Below are positions 17,965 to 26,177 of a DNA stretch of 64,000 nt, piece after piece (the first letter of the stretch is position 1; each line of letters begins with the position of its first letter). The position numbers and the translations under genes are program-made. The notes below the pieces were generated by a model. It had not been told where the DNA came from. It worked only from the letters and a program-made list of their open reading frames with translations, and made no database searches. The DNA comes from an uncultured Bacilli bacterium (GTDB lineage Bacteria; Bacillota_I; Bacilli_A; ML615J-28; CAG-313): assembly GCA_934140285.1 (NCBI GenBank), contig CAKPBI010000010.1, forward strand, positions 1 to 64,000, written 5' to 3'.

Positions 17965-19257
17965 TTAGTTTTTCTTTATTTCAGTAACACCCATATATGG
18001 AACAAGCACTTCTGGAATTTTTATGCTTCCATCTGCTTGTTGATAATTTTCTAATATTGCAATTACTGTTCTTCCAACAGCTAAACCTGAACCATTTAAT
18101 GTATGAACTAGCTCTGGTTTTGAATCTTTTGTTCTTCTAAATCTAATGTTAGCTCTTCTTGCTTGGTAATCTTCAGCATTACTTATTGAACCAATTTCAC
18201 GATATTTATTTTGGCCTGGAAGCCATACTTCTATATCATAGGTTTTAGCCATGCCAAATCCCATATCACCTGTACATAGTTCAACAACATGATAAGGTAT
18301 ATCAAGTTCTTTTAATACATCTTCTGAATCAAGTAACATTTTATTTAGTTCTTCGTAAGAATCTTCTGGTTTTGTAAATTTAATTAATTCTACTTTATTA
18401 AATTGATGTTGTCTTAAGATTCCTTTAGTATCACGACCAGCACTTCCTGCCTCTGCTCTAAATGCAGTTGTATATGAACAATATTTAATAGGTAATAAAC
18501 TTCCATCTAGTATTTCATCGCGATACATATTAATTGTTGGAACTTCAGCTGTAGGATTTAAATACCAATCAAAATCATCTTCTTGCCCTGCACTTACTTT
18601 ATATGCATCATCTTTAAACTTAGGAAATTGGCCGGTTCCAAGCATACTAGCACCATTTACTATATATGGTGGCATAACTTCAGTATAGCCATGTTTTTTG
18701 GCGTGTAAATCCATCATAAAAGCAATCAAGCTTCTCTCTAATCTTGCTCCTAAGCCTTTATAAATAACAAATCTTGCTCCTGTGATTTTAGCTGCTCTTT
18801 CAAAATCTAAAATTCCTAAATTTTCTGCAAGTTCTGTATGATCTTTAGGCACAAAATCAAACTTTGTTGGTTCTTTAAATTTTCTAATTTCTCTATTTTC
18901 TGTTTCATCTTTTCCTATTTTTGTATCTAATGCAACTAAATTTGGTGTGCATAACAACATATCTCTAATTTCAGTCTCTAATGTTGTTAATTCCGCTTCT
19001 AACTCTTTGATTTTTTCAGCGATTTTTGCAACACTTTCCATAACATCATCAGCATTGCCTTTATTTCTTTTAATTTCACCTATTAATTTACTCTTTTGGT
19101 TTCTTTCGTTTTTTAGACTTTCTACTTCTACTAAGATAGCTCTTTTCTTTTCATCTTTAGCCTTAAGATCTCGTAAATAAGAAAAATCTCCGCCACGAGT
19201 ATTTAATCTTCTAATTACCTCTTCAACATTTTCACGAATTAATTTAATATCTAACAT
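17965..19257 (-). CDS. serS: Seryl-tRNA synthetase
   Basis: A 430-residue class II synthetase that charges tRNA-Ser. The N-terminal tRNA-binding coiled-coil arm (about 25-105) is visible. The class II core follows with the serine-specific motif 2 region (FRAEAGSAGRDTKGILRQHQ) and motif 3 near GSGLAVGRTVIAILENYQ. The length is typical (B. subtilis 425). It is controlled by the T-box leader just upstream, so it should be induced when tRNA-Ser is uncharged. Confidence 0.97.
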   Translation of the reverse strand: MLDIKLIRENVEEVIRRLNTRGGDFSYLRDLKAKDEKKRAILVEVESLKNERNQKSKLIGEIKRNKGNADDVMESVAKIAEKIKELEAELTTLETEIRDMLLCTPNLVALDTKIGKDETENREIRKFKEPTKFDFVPKDHTELAENLGILDFERAAKITGARFVIYKGLGARLERSLIAFMMDLHAKKHGYTEVMPPYIVNGASMLGTGQFPKFKDDAYKVSAGQEDDFDWYLNPTAEVPTINMYRDEILDGSLLPIKYCSYTTAFRAEAGSAGRDTKGILRQHQFNKVELIKFTKPEDSYEELNKMLLDSEDVLKELDIPYHVVELCTGDMGFGMAKTYDIEVWLPGQNKYREIGSISNAEDYQARRANIRFRRTKDSKPELVHTLNGSGLAVGRTVIAILENYQQADGSIKIPEVLVPYMGVTEIKKN

Positions 19258-19289
19258 ATTTCTTTCCTCCTATTTTTTATAAGAAAAAA

Positions 19290-19527
19290 ATCCCTTTTGT
19301 AAAAGATTTTTTCTTTACAAAAGGGACGAAACCATTTTTTGATTCCGCGGTGCCACCCTAATTTGAGTTTTACTCACGCCTTTGAACGCAATTAACGTAT
19401 GCATAATACACGGATTTTCTTTCGAAATCACCTCATTGGTAGATTCATATAATTAGTATCTTAGTTCACACCAGCCACTAAGTCTCTGAAATAACTAGTT
19501 TATATTACTATTCCAAATCATCGGTTT
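19290..19527 (-). promoter_or_regulatory. T-box riboswitch, tRNA-Ser responsive
   Basis: The conserved T-box sequence GGGTGGCACCGCGG is at 19347-19360 on the minus strand, followed by an intrinsic terminator. Upstream, the stem I region contains GAATCTACC; the TCT (19441-19443) is a Ser codon in the position expected for the specifier. Uncharged tRNA-Ser should pair with the specifier and the antiterminator bulge and allow serS transcription. It occupies most of the 315-bp gap between gyrA and serS. Confidence 0.92.
19293..19327 (-). terminator. T-box terminator hairpin of the serS leader
   Basis: On the minus strand a 13-bp stem (TCCCTTTTGTAAA paired with its complement) is followed by a run of T. 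It lies just after the antiterminator motif, as expected for a T-box switch. Confidence 0.85.
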
Positions 19528-19533
19528 TAAAAA

Positions 19534-19562
19534 ATTATAATATATATAAACAAAAAAGTCAA
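19534..19562 (-). promoter_or_regulatory. Promoter of the serS T-box transcript
   Basis: A minus-strand TTGACT is separated by 17 bases from TATAAT, directly upstream of the T-box leader and only 11 bases past the gyrA stop. Confidence 0.8.
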
Positions 19563-19572
19563 CTGGTTTGTT

Positions 19573-22308
19573 TTATTCTAATTCATTGTCATCGGTTTCT
19601 TCATCAGTTCCTATAGAGTTATCATCAAGAAGTTTATGTTCAAGTTCAAGCAATTTTTCTTGTTCTTCTTGATTGCTATTATCTTCTTGTACATCTTCTT
19701 CTTCTCCTCTTGGAACTACAGCTATAGATGCAACTGATTGACCATCATTAAGTTTTATAATTTTAACACCTTGTGTATCACGACCTATAATCGATATATC
19801 ACTAATGTGCGTTCTTATTACCATTCCTTTGTCTGTAACAACCATTAAGTCATCATTTGGAGTTGATAAAGCCAAGCATACTGGTGCCCCACTCTTTTCA
19901 GTTATATTCATATACTTAACGCCTTTTCCATTTCTTCCTTTAACTAAAAATGCTTCGGCGCTTGTTCTCTTTCCATAACCTTGTGATGTTAATACGATAA
20001 TTTCATCATCATTTGAACTAACAACAGCCAAACCTACAGCTCTTTCATTATCAGCTAATTTCATCGCTTTTACACCACTAGCTGCTCGATTCGTCGGTCT
20101 AACACTAGTCTCATTAAATCTTGCGGCTTTTCCATTTGATGCTCCAAAGATTATATCTTGTGATCCATTTGATCTTGATACCGCAATTAATTCATCATCA
20201 GGGGATAATATAATCGCTCTAATTCCTGTACTTCTTATATTTTTATATTGTACAAGAGCGGTTTTCTTTATATTTCCTTTGCTTGTTACAAAAATTACAT
20301 AACCTGGTTCCTCTAATGATTTTACGTTTATAACAGCAGCAAGTGATTCTTCTGCATCAAACTTTAATAAATTAACAATAGGAAGGCCTTTTGCAGCTTT
20401 ACTTGCACTAGGGATTTGATACGCTTTTAGTAAATAAACTTTTCCATAGTTAGTAAAGAACAATAAATTGTCATGACTTGATGTATATAAAGTTCTTTCT
20501 ATAAAGTCATCCTCTTGCATTTTAGCTCCAGTTATTCCTTTGCCACCTCGCTTTTGCGTTCTATATGCATCAACATTCATTCGTTTAATATATCCTTTGT
20601 TAGTAATTGTTATAATTACATCTTCAACAGGAATCAAATCTTCATCTGCGACATCTAAATCTTCGCTCATGTCAATTTCGCTCATTCTTTCATCACCATA
20701 TTTCTTTTGTATTTCAGAAAGTTCTGTAACAATTATTGACATTTTCTTTTCGTGGCTGTCAAGAACACTTTGTAAATATTCAACTAGTTGTTCCAAGTCA
20801 CGTTCTTCATTTTTAATTTTTTCTATTTCTAAACCCGTTAAACGTTGAAGTTTCATATCTAGTATGGCTTTTGCTTGTATTTCAGTTAGCAAAAACTTTT
20901 CAACCAATTGATTCATAGCTTCATCAGTATTTGATGATTTTTTTATGGTTTCAACAACTTCATCAATACTTGCTAAGGCAATTAACAAACCTTTTAAAAT
21001 ATGTAATCTTGCTTGTGCTTTTCCTAAATCGAATTCTGTTCTTCTTGTTACTACTTCAACTTGATGGGCAATATAACATTCAAGAATTTGTTTTAAGTTC
21101 ATTACCTTCGGTTGTCCATGGTCTAAGGCTATCATATTAACACTATATGAGGTTTGTAAAGATGAATGTCTATACAAATTGTTAAGTATAACATTTACAT
21201 TTGCATCTTTTCTTAATTCTATAATTATCCTCATGCCTTTACGTGAAGATTCATCACGTAAATCAGTCATTCCATCAATTACTTTATCTTTATGTAATTC
21301 AGCTATTCTCTCAATTAATTTAGATTTATTTACTTGATATGGTATTTCTGTTATTATTATTTCTTTTTTACCATTTGACATTGTAACAATTTTGTGTTTT
21401 GCACGAACTGTTACTGTTCCAAGACCTGTAAGATAAGCTTGTTTTATACTACTTAATCCCATTATTTTTCCACCAGTAGGAAAATCAGGTGCAGGAATGT
21501 GTTCCATCAATTGTTCTACAGTAATGTTAGGGTTTTCTATTAAGGCTAGGGTTCCATTAATGACTTCTGTCAAATTATGAGTAGGAATGCTTGTTGCCAT
21601 ACCTACCGCAATTCCAGTTGCCCCATTTACTAAAATATTGGGATAACGTGCTGGTAAAATCGCTGGTTCTTGTTCAGTTCCATCATAGTTATCTTGAAAA
21701 TCTACAGTATTCTTATTAATATCTCTTAGCATTTCACTAGCTAATTTAGACATTCTTGCTTCAGTGTAACGCATTGCTGCTGCTGAGTCTCCATCAACGG
21801 AACCAAAATTTCCGTGTCCATCGATTAAAGGATAACGATAACTAAAAGGTTGAGCCATTCTTACCATCGCTTCATAAACTGCCGTATCTCCATGTGGATG
21901 ATACTTACCTATTACATCACCAACAATACGCGCACTTTTTTTGTGCTGTTTATCACTAAAAATGCCTAAAGTGCTCATTGCATATAGTATTCTTCGTTGT
22001 ACTGGTTTTAACCCATCTCGTACATCTGGCAATGCTCTTGAAACTATTACACTCATAGCATAACTTAAAAATGAGTTTTTTACTTCTCCTGCTATTTCAG
22101 TAGGTATGACGTTGTCTACTTTTTCTTCCATCAGTAATTCATCACGTTGACTATCTCCATCATCTTGAGCATCTTCCGAATCATTATTGTCATCATTGTT
22201 GTCGTTTTCTGTTTCATCAATGTTTTCAGAATTTTCATCTAAACTATCTTCATTCTCAGAATCATCTTGTAATAATTCATCATATTTTTCTTTATCAAAG
22301 TCTGGCAT
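19573..22308 (-). CDS. gyrA: DNA gyrase subunit A
   Basis: A 911-residue subunit that breaks and rejoins DNA during negative supercoiling. The core opens at about residue 70 (SYAMSVIVSRALPDVRDGLK). The active-site Tyr lies in AAMRYTEARM (about 180). The C-terminal beta-pinwheel carries the GyrA box QKRGGKG (about 587), which separates it from ParC. It is about 90 residues longer than Bacillus GyrA because of an N-terminal acidic extension of about 60 residues rich in Asp, Glu and Asn, plus an acidic tail. The quinolone-region helix reads HGDTAVYEAMV, with Thr at the usual Ser83 position. It lies 10 bp after gyrB. Confidence 0.97.
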   Translation of the reverse strand: MPDFDKEKYDELLQDDSENEDSLDENSENIDETENDNNDDNNDSEDAQDDGDSQRDELLMEEKVDNVIPTEIAGEVKNSFLSYAMSVIVSRALPDVRDGLKPVQRRILYAMSTLGIFSDKQHKKSARIVGDVIGKYHPHGDTAVYEAMVRMAQPFSYRYPLIDGHGNFGSVDGDSAAAMRYTEARMSKLASEMLRDINKNTVDFQDNYDGTEQEPAILPARYPNILVNGATGIAVGMATSIPTHNLTEVINGTLALIENPNITVEQLMEHIPAPDFPTGGKIMGLSSIKQAYLTGLGTVTVRAKHKIVTMSNGKKEIIITEIPYQVNKSKLIERIAELHKDKVIDGMTDLRDESSRKGMRIIIELRKDANVNVILNNLYRHSSLQTSYSVNMIALDHGQPKVMNLKQILECYIAHQVEVVTRRTEFDLGKAQARLHILKGLLIALASIDEVVETIKKSSNTDEAMNQLVEKFLLTEIQAKAILDMKLQRLTGLEIEKIKNEERDLEQLVEYLQSVLDSHEKKMSIIVTELSEIQKKYGDERMSEIDMSEDLDVADEDLIPVEDVIITITNKGYIKRMNVDAYRTQKRGGKGITGAKMQEDDFIERTLYTSSHDNLLFFTNYGKVYLLKAYQIPSASKAAKGLPIVNLLKFDAEESLAAVINVKSLEEPGYVIFVTSKGNIKKTALVQYKNIRSTGIRAIILSPDDELIAVSRSNGSQDIIFGASNGKAARFNETSVRPTNRAASGVKAMKLADNERAVGLAVVSSNDDEIIVLTSQGYGKRTSAEAFLVKGRNGKGVKYMNITEKSGAPVCLALSTPNDDLMVVTDKGMVIRTHISDISIIGRDTQGVKIIKLNDGQSVASIAVVPRGEEEDVQEDNSNQEEQEKLLELEHKLLDDNSIGTDEETDDNELE

Positions 22309-22318
22309 TTTCTACCTC

Positions 22319-24244
22319 CTATACATCTAGGTTTTGAACATATACAGCATTATTCTCTATAAATTCTCGTCTTGGCTCTACATCTTCGCCCATTAAATCA
22401 GTAAATATTTTTGCTGCTTTTTCGCTATCTTCCATTGTTACTTGCAATAAAGTTCTGTATTTAGGATCCATTGTAGTTTCCCACAATTGTTCAGCATTCA
22501 TTTCACCTAATCCTTTATAACGTTGAATATCAACTTTCCCTGGTATATGACTCATATCTAAAATAATTTGATCTCTTTCTTCATCACTATAAGCATAATT
22601 AACTCTACGAGATTTTGTTATTTTATATAAAGGTGGCTGTGCAATATAAACATAGCCATTTTCAATTAGTGGTCTCATAAAGCGATAAAAGAACGTAAGT
22701 AACAATATTCTAATATGTGCTCCATCAACATCGGCATCAGTCATAATAACTACTTTGTGATATCTAGCGTTTTCTATATTAAATTCTTTGCCTATTCCTG
22801 TTCCTATAGCTTGAATTATATTAACTATTTCCTTATTTCCAAGTATTCTATTAGCTGACGCTTTTTCCACATTTAACACCTTTCCTCTTAAAGGTAATAT
22901 CGCTTGATAGTAACTATCTCTTCCTTGTTTTGCAGATCCACCCGCAGAGTCACCTTCGACTATATACATTTCAGCCAACGCGGGATCTTTTGTTCTGCAG
23001 TCAGCCAATTTAGAAGCAAACCCTAACATATCTAGTGGGCTTTTTCTTCGTGTTGCTTCTCTAGCTCGTTTTGCTGCAATTCTAGCTCGTAGTGCAAGGA
23101 CACCTTTTTCCACTATAAGTCTTGCAACTGTTGGGTTTTCTAACAAATATGATTCTAATTTATCACTCATAGCTTGAGAAACTATTCGTCTTACTTCCGT
23201 ATTTCCCAATTTTGTTTTTGTTTGTCCCTCAAATTGAGGATCACTAATTTTGCATGATACTATAGCAGTTAGTCCCTCTCTTACATCATCGCCAGAGAAC
23301 ACTTCATCTTTTTTAAAAATGTTTGCATTCTTCCCATAGTTGTTAAGAATTCTTGTAAGGCTAGTTCTAAACCCTTCTTCATGGGTTCCCCCTTCTTGGT
23401 TAATAATGTTATTAGTAAATGATTTTATAATGCAGCTGTAGTCTTCTGTATACTGAAAAGCAATTTCAATTTTGCTCCCTTCGACTTCTTCTTCTACAAT
23501 AATAACATCTGGATGTAAAGGCTTTTTATTTCTATTTAAATATTTAACATACTCCGCAATTCCCCCTAAATAACAATATTCTTCATGTTTAACATTATTA
23601 GGATTACGAGAATCTGTTATGTTCATTTTAATTCCTTTATTCAAAAACGCTAACTCTTGAAGTCTTTGTCTTAACACTTCATAATCATAAACAGTTGTTT
23701 CTTTAAATATCTCAGCATCTGCTTTAAAGGTTACAGTAGTTCCTGTTGTTGTAGCTTCACCGATAACTAATAAAGGTGTTTCAGGAACTCCTCTTCTATA
23801 CTTTTGACAGTATTCTTTACCTCCACGTTTAACTTTTACTTCTAGCCACTCACTTAATGCGTTTACTACAGAAGCACCAACACCATGAAGTCCTCCAGAC
23901 ACCTTATAACTCTTACTATCAAATTTACCACCAGCGTGAAGAACAGTGAATATTGTTTCTGTAGCAGAAACTTTTGTTTTGGGGTGAATATCAGTAGGCA
24001 TCCCACGTCCATTATCAACAACTTTAATTACATCATTTGGCAAAATTTCAACATCTATTTCATTACAAAATCCTGCTAAAGCTTCATCGACAGAATTATC
24101 TACAATTTCCCACACTAAATGATGTAAACCTTTTGGTCCTGTTGTTCCAATGTACATTCCCGGTCTTTTTCTAACAGCTTCCAGTCCTTCTAGTACTTGT
24201 ATACTACTTGAATCATAATTATTAACACTATTGTTATCCATCAT
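22319..24244 (-). CDS. gyrB: DNA gyrase subunit B
   Basis: The ATPase subunit of gyrase, about 641 residues. It has the GHKL ATP site (VDNSVDEALAGFCNEI, DNGRGMPTDIHP, GGLHGVGASVVNALS), the transducer domain, and a TOPRIM domain with EGDSAGGSAKQGRD and DADVDGAHIRILLLTF. It ends in the typical KYRTLLQVT and AAKIFTDLMGEDVEPRREFI. I chose the ATG at 24244, after GAGGTG; an in-frame ATG at 24277 overlaps yaaA without a ribosome site. It is operonic with yaaA and gyrA. Confidence 0.97.
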   Translation of the reverse strand: MMDNNSVNNYDSSSIQVLEGLEAVRKRPGMYIGTTGPKGLHHLVWEIVDNSVDEALAGFCNEIDVEILPNDVIKVVDNGRGMPTDIHPKTKVSATETIFTVLHAGGKFDSKSYKVSGGLHGVGASVVNALSEWLEVKVKRGGKEYCQKYRRGVPETPLLVIGEATTTGTTVTFKADAEIFKETTVYDYEVLRQRLQELAFLNKGIKMNITDSRNPNNVKHEEYCYLGGIAEYVKYLNRNKKPLHPDVIIVEEEVEGSKIEIAFQYTEDYSCIIKSFTNNIINQEGGTHEEGFRTSLTRILNNYGKNANIFKKDEVFSGDDVREGLTAIVSCKISDPQFEGQTKTKLGNTEVRRIVSQAMSDKLESYLLENPTVARLIVEKGVLALRARIAAKRAREATRRKSPLDMLGFASKLADCRTKDPALAEMYIVEGDSAGGSAKQGRDSYYQAILPLRGKVLNVEKASANRILGNKEIVNIIQAIGTGIGKEFNIENARYHKVVIMTDADVDGAHIRILLLTFFYRFMRPLIENGYVYIAQPPLYKITKSRRVNYAYSDEERDQIILDMSHIPGKVDIQRYKGLGEMNAEQLWETTMDPKYRTLLQVTMEDSEKAAKIFTDLMGEDVEPRREFIENNAVYVQNLDV

Positions 24245-24263
24245 ATTATTTTTCACCTCGTTT

Positions 24264-24482
24264 TCATTGATTTTCATTAAAAATTACTATTTTTTCGTTG
24301 TCTATTACAACTTCATCGCCAGAATAAAGTTTTCTTCCCCTTCTATTTTCCAAAATTCCATTTATTTTTACTTGTTTTTCTTCTAAAAGCGTTTTGATTT
24401 CACCTCCGCAGGACACTATTCCTATGTATTTTAGCAGTTGTCCTAACGTAATAAATGGAGTAGAAATGCTTATTTTTCTCAT
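24264..24482 (-). CDS. yaaA: S4-domain RNA-binding protein YaaA
   Basis: A 72-residue S4-domain protein matching YaaA/RlbA, which lies between dnaN and recF in Bacilli. The S4 core is visible (FITLGQLLKYIGIVSCGGEI, then VKINGILENRRGRKLYSGDE). The ATG at 24482 follows GAGGTG; a GTG at 24491 lies inside that site. Here it heads yaaA-gyrB-gyrA, with no recF between it and gyrB. In Bacillus it has been linked to ribosome assembly. Confidence 0.88.
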   Translation of the reverse strand: MRKISISTPFITLGQLLKYIGIVSCGGEIKTLLEEKQVKINGILENRRGRKLYSGDEVVIDNEKIVIFNENQ

Positions 24483-24511
24483 ATTAAACACCTCGTTTTT
24501 TTACTATTTTA

Positions 24512-24540
24512 ATTATACCATAAATCATCAAAAAAAGCAA
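24512..24540 (-). promoter_or_regulatory. Promoter of yaaA-gyrB-gyrA
   Basis: A minus-strand TTGCTT is separated by 17 bases from TATAAT, with an extended TGG before the -10. It lies 30 bases before the yaaA start. Short inverted repeats lie directly upstream. Confidence 0.65.
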
Positions 24541-24566
24541 GAAAAAAGGCTCTTTTTTTATTCAAT

Positions 24567-24695
24567 AAAACACACCTGTGTTTTAAGTGCAAACACGTGT
24601 GTTTTATCTGTTGTATTCAAACTTTTTTGTTAAACGATTATTTCCGTGCAAAAAAAAGACGTTTACGTTTTTTGTGTAAAAAACAGTGCTGTTTT
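24567..24695. repeat. Cluster of AAACA/TGTTT dyads upstream of the gyr promoter
   Basis: Three near-perfect dyads share the half-site AAACA/TGTTT: 24567-24584 (AAAACACA, CC, TGTGTTTT), 24591-24604 (AAACAC, GT, GTGTTT) and 24680-24695 (AAAACAG, TG, CTGTTTT). The first two centres are 22 bases apart, about two helical turns. They lie upstream of the yaaA-gyrB-gyrA promoter. They could be operator sites, or small hairpins. A separate A6G/CT6 mini-hairpin is at 24542-24558. Confidence 0.55.
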
Positions 24696-24941
24696 GTATT
24701 TATTTACATATATTCCTTATTTATATATATATAAAATATAATACATTAAATATTGGCATTTTTAATTTTTATTCCAATGATTTTTTTTACTATTTTAGCT
24801 TGTTTTTGTCTGTTTTTTTAAAGCTTTTAATTTCAATATATTTTGTTAATATTTATAAACATACAATTTTATTTATTTTTTTATTTTTTTATGTATAAAT
24901 GTATATATTTATTTTATTTTTTATTTACTTACATTTATATT

Positions 24942-25040
24942 CATTTATTCTATTAAATAAATACATATTTATTTACACAATAAAAACATATTTATGCATT
25001 TATTCTTTTAAATATATACGTATTTCTTTAAAACAATAAA
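24942..25040. repeat. Imperfect 43-bp direct repeat
   Basis: Two copies (24942-24984 and 24997-25040, period 55) begin with CATTTATTCT and end with CAATAAA. They differ at about five positions and one indel. Given the extreme AT content this could be partly chance, but both ends and most internal positions agree. Confidence 0.4.
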
Positions 25041-25716
25041 TTACTTAAGTATTCAAACTTTAGTTTTGTATTATTTTTAATTCATTTATTTTTCTTAATT
25101 TTTAGTTTTATTTATTAATTAAATTATATTTTTTTACTTTGCAATAAAAACTTTTATTAAAATTATGTTAGTTGTTTTAATTTTAATTTCAATGTTTTAG
25201 TTTTTATTTTGTTATTGAATTTAAACTTTTTTAGATAAAATTGGTTTTAGTGTAATATTTTATATGTAAATTTTAATTTGATTTTATTATTTTTTTAATT
25301 GATTTTTATTTGTTATTAAAATTTTATTTTATGTTTTTAGTTTGAATATATATATGTTCTTATCGTTTTTATTTTGAATATAAAAGTTAATAAGCTAACA
25401 TTTCTTTTTTGTGTGTTTGCTTGAATCATCCAATCCGATTGTTTTGTTATGTATTTCTTTATTTATTGTTTTATTGCTAAGCATAAAAAACTGCTAATTT
25501 CGTTATTTTTTTTGGTGTAGCAGTTATTCAAAAAAACCTTATTTTTTTTGATTTTACCCCCGGGGGGATTAGTAAGATTTAAGATTTTTTGCTTTCTTTC
25601 AAAAAAACCGCCGTTTTTGCCGTTATTTTTGTGATAAAACTTGTTTTAAAAATTAAATTTTCTTTTTGTTAGTGCTTTTTATACTTTTTCTATTTTCTTT
25701 TTAATTTACTTTGTTT

Positions 25717-25794
25717 GCAATATTTATGGTTTTGTGTAAGTAAATAAATATTGCATTTGACTTGAATTACAATATTAAAGGTGATATAATATTG
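25717..25794. promoter_or_regulatory. Four alternating CAATATT heptads: candidate operator/centromere
   Basis: CAATATT occurs at 25718-25724 and 25770-25776, and its reverse AATATTG at 25747-25753 and 25788-25794. The orientations alternate and the spacings are 29, 23 and 18 bases. The last copy overlaps the -10 of the RHH-parA promoter. Ribbon-helix-helix partition proteins typically bind short repeats that overlap their own promoter, so autoregulation and centromere function are both plausible. Confidence 0.5.
25762..25790 (+). promoter_or_regulatory. Promoter of the RHH-parA operon
   Basis: TTGAAT is separated by 17 bases from TATAAT, which has an extended TGA. It lies 23 bases before the first start codon, with GGAGGT between. 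Confidence 0.7.
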
Positions 25795-25813
25795 GTGTTT
25801 AAGGAGGTATAAT

Positions 25814-26176
25814 ATGAACGAACAACCAAAGAAAAGGGTTAATCCTTTTGACAAACCTAAATTTATAGAAGAACCAGTAAAAGATGATGTGGAAGAAACT
25901 TTAGAGTATTACGAAGAAGAAAATAAACCTCAACCTACTCGTGAAGAACCACAAATGAGTTATCAATATGCTCAACCCGTACAAAAAACAGTTAGAAGAC
26001 AACAAAGACAACAATACATACAACCTATTGAGACCGCAAAGGACAAATATACTGCGACGATGGATGTTGTATTGCGTAGAAAGATTAAAATTTATTGTGC
26101 TACCAATGGAAAAATGTTTTCTGAATTCATTGAAGAAGCATGTAGAGAGAAATTAAATAGAGAAGGAGTAAAGTAA
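25814..26176 (+). CDS. Ribbon-helix-helix partner of ParA
   Basis: A 120-residue protein. The first 75 or so residues are polar and probably disordered, rich in Glu, Pro, Gln and Arg (with VRRQQRQQ at about 57-64). The C-terminal 45 residues look like a ribbon-helix-helix fold: a beta strand YTATMDVVLRRKIKIYCA, then a turn, and helix FSEFIEEACREKL. This layout, a mobile tail plus a dimeric RHH, matches ParG-like and omega-like centromere-binding proteins of type Ib plasmid partition systems. The next gene, 1 bp later, encodes the matching ATPase. The RHH call rests on pattern and context. Confidence 0.68.
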   Translation: MNEQPKKRVNPFDKPKFIEEPVKDDVEETLEYYEEENKPQPTREEPQMSYQYAQPVQKTVRRQQRQQYIQPIETAKDKYTATMDVVLRRKIKIYCATNGKMFSEFIEEACREKLNREGVK

Positions 26177-26177
26177 T

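Larger units (their letters stand above)
24492..25813. other. 1.3 kb very AT-rich non-coding region near the origin
   Basis: No credible gene is seen on either strand; the short open frames are low-complexity Phe/Tyr/Ile strings without ribosome sites. The plus strand is strongly T-rich. Contents, in order: the yaaA promoter, three AAACA/TGTTT dyads, an imperfect 43-bp direct repeat (24942 and 24997), an 8-bp stem with a 21-base loop (25489-25525), an isolated CCCCCGGGGG palindrome (25557-25566), and the CAATATT-rich promoter of the RHH-parA operon. No consensus DnaA box was found in it. Confidence 0.7.

Noticed and set aside
24394..24898. Small plus-strand open frames in the AT-rich region
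   Set aside because: They encode low-complexity Phe/Tyr/Ile/Leu strings, have no ribosome sites, and one overlaps yaaA on the other strand.
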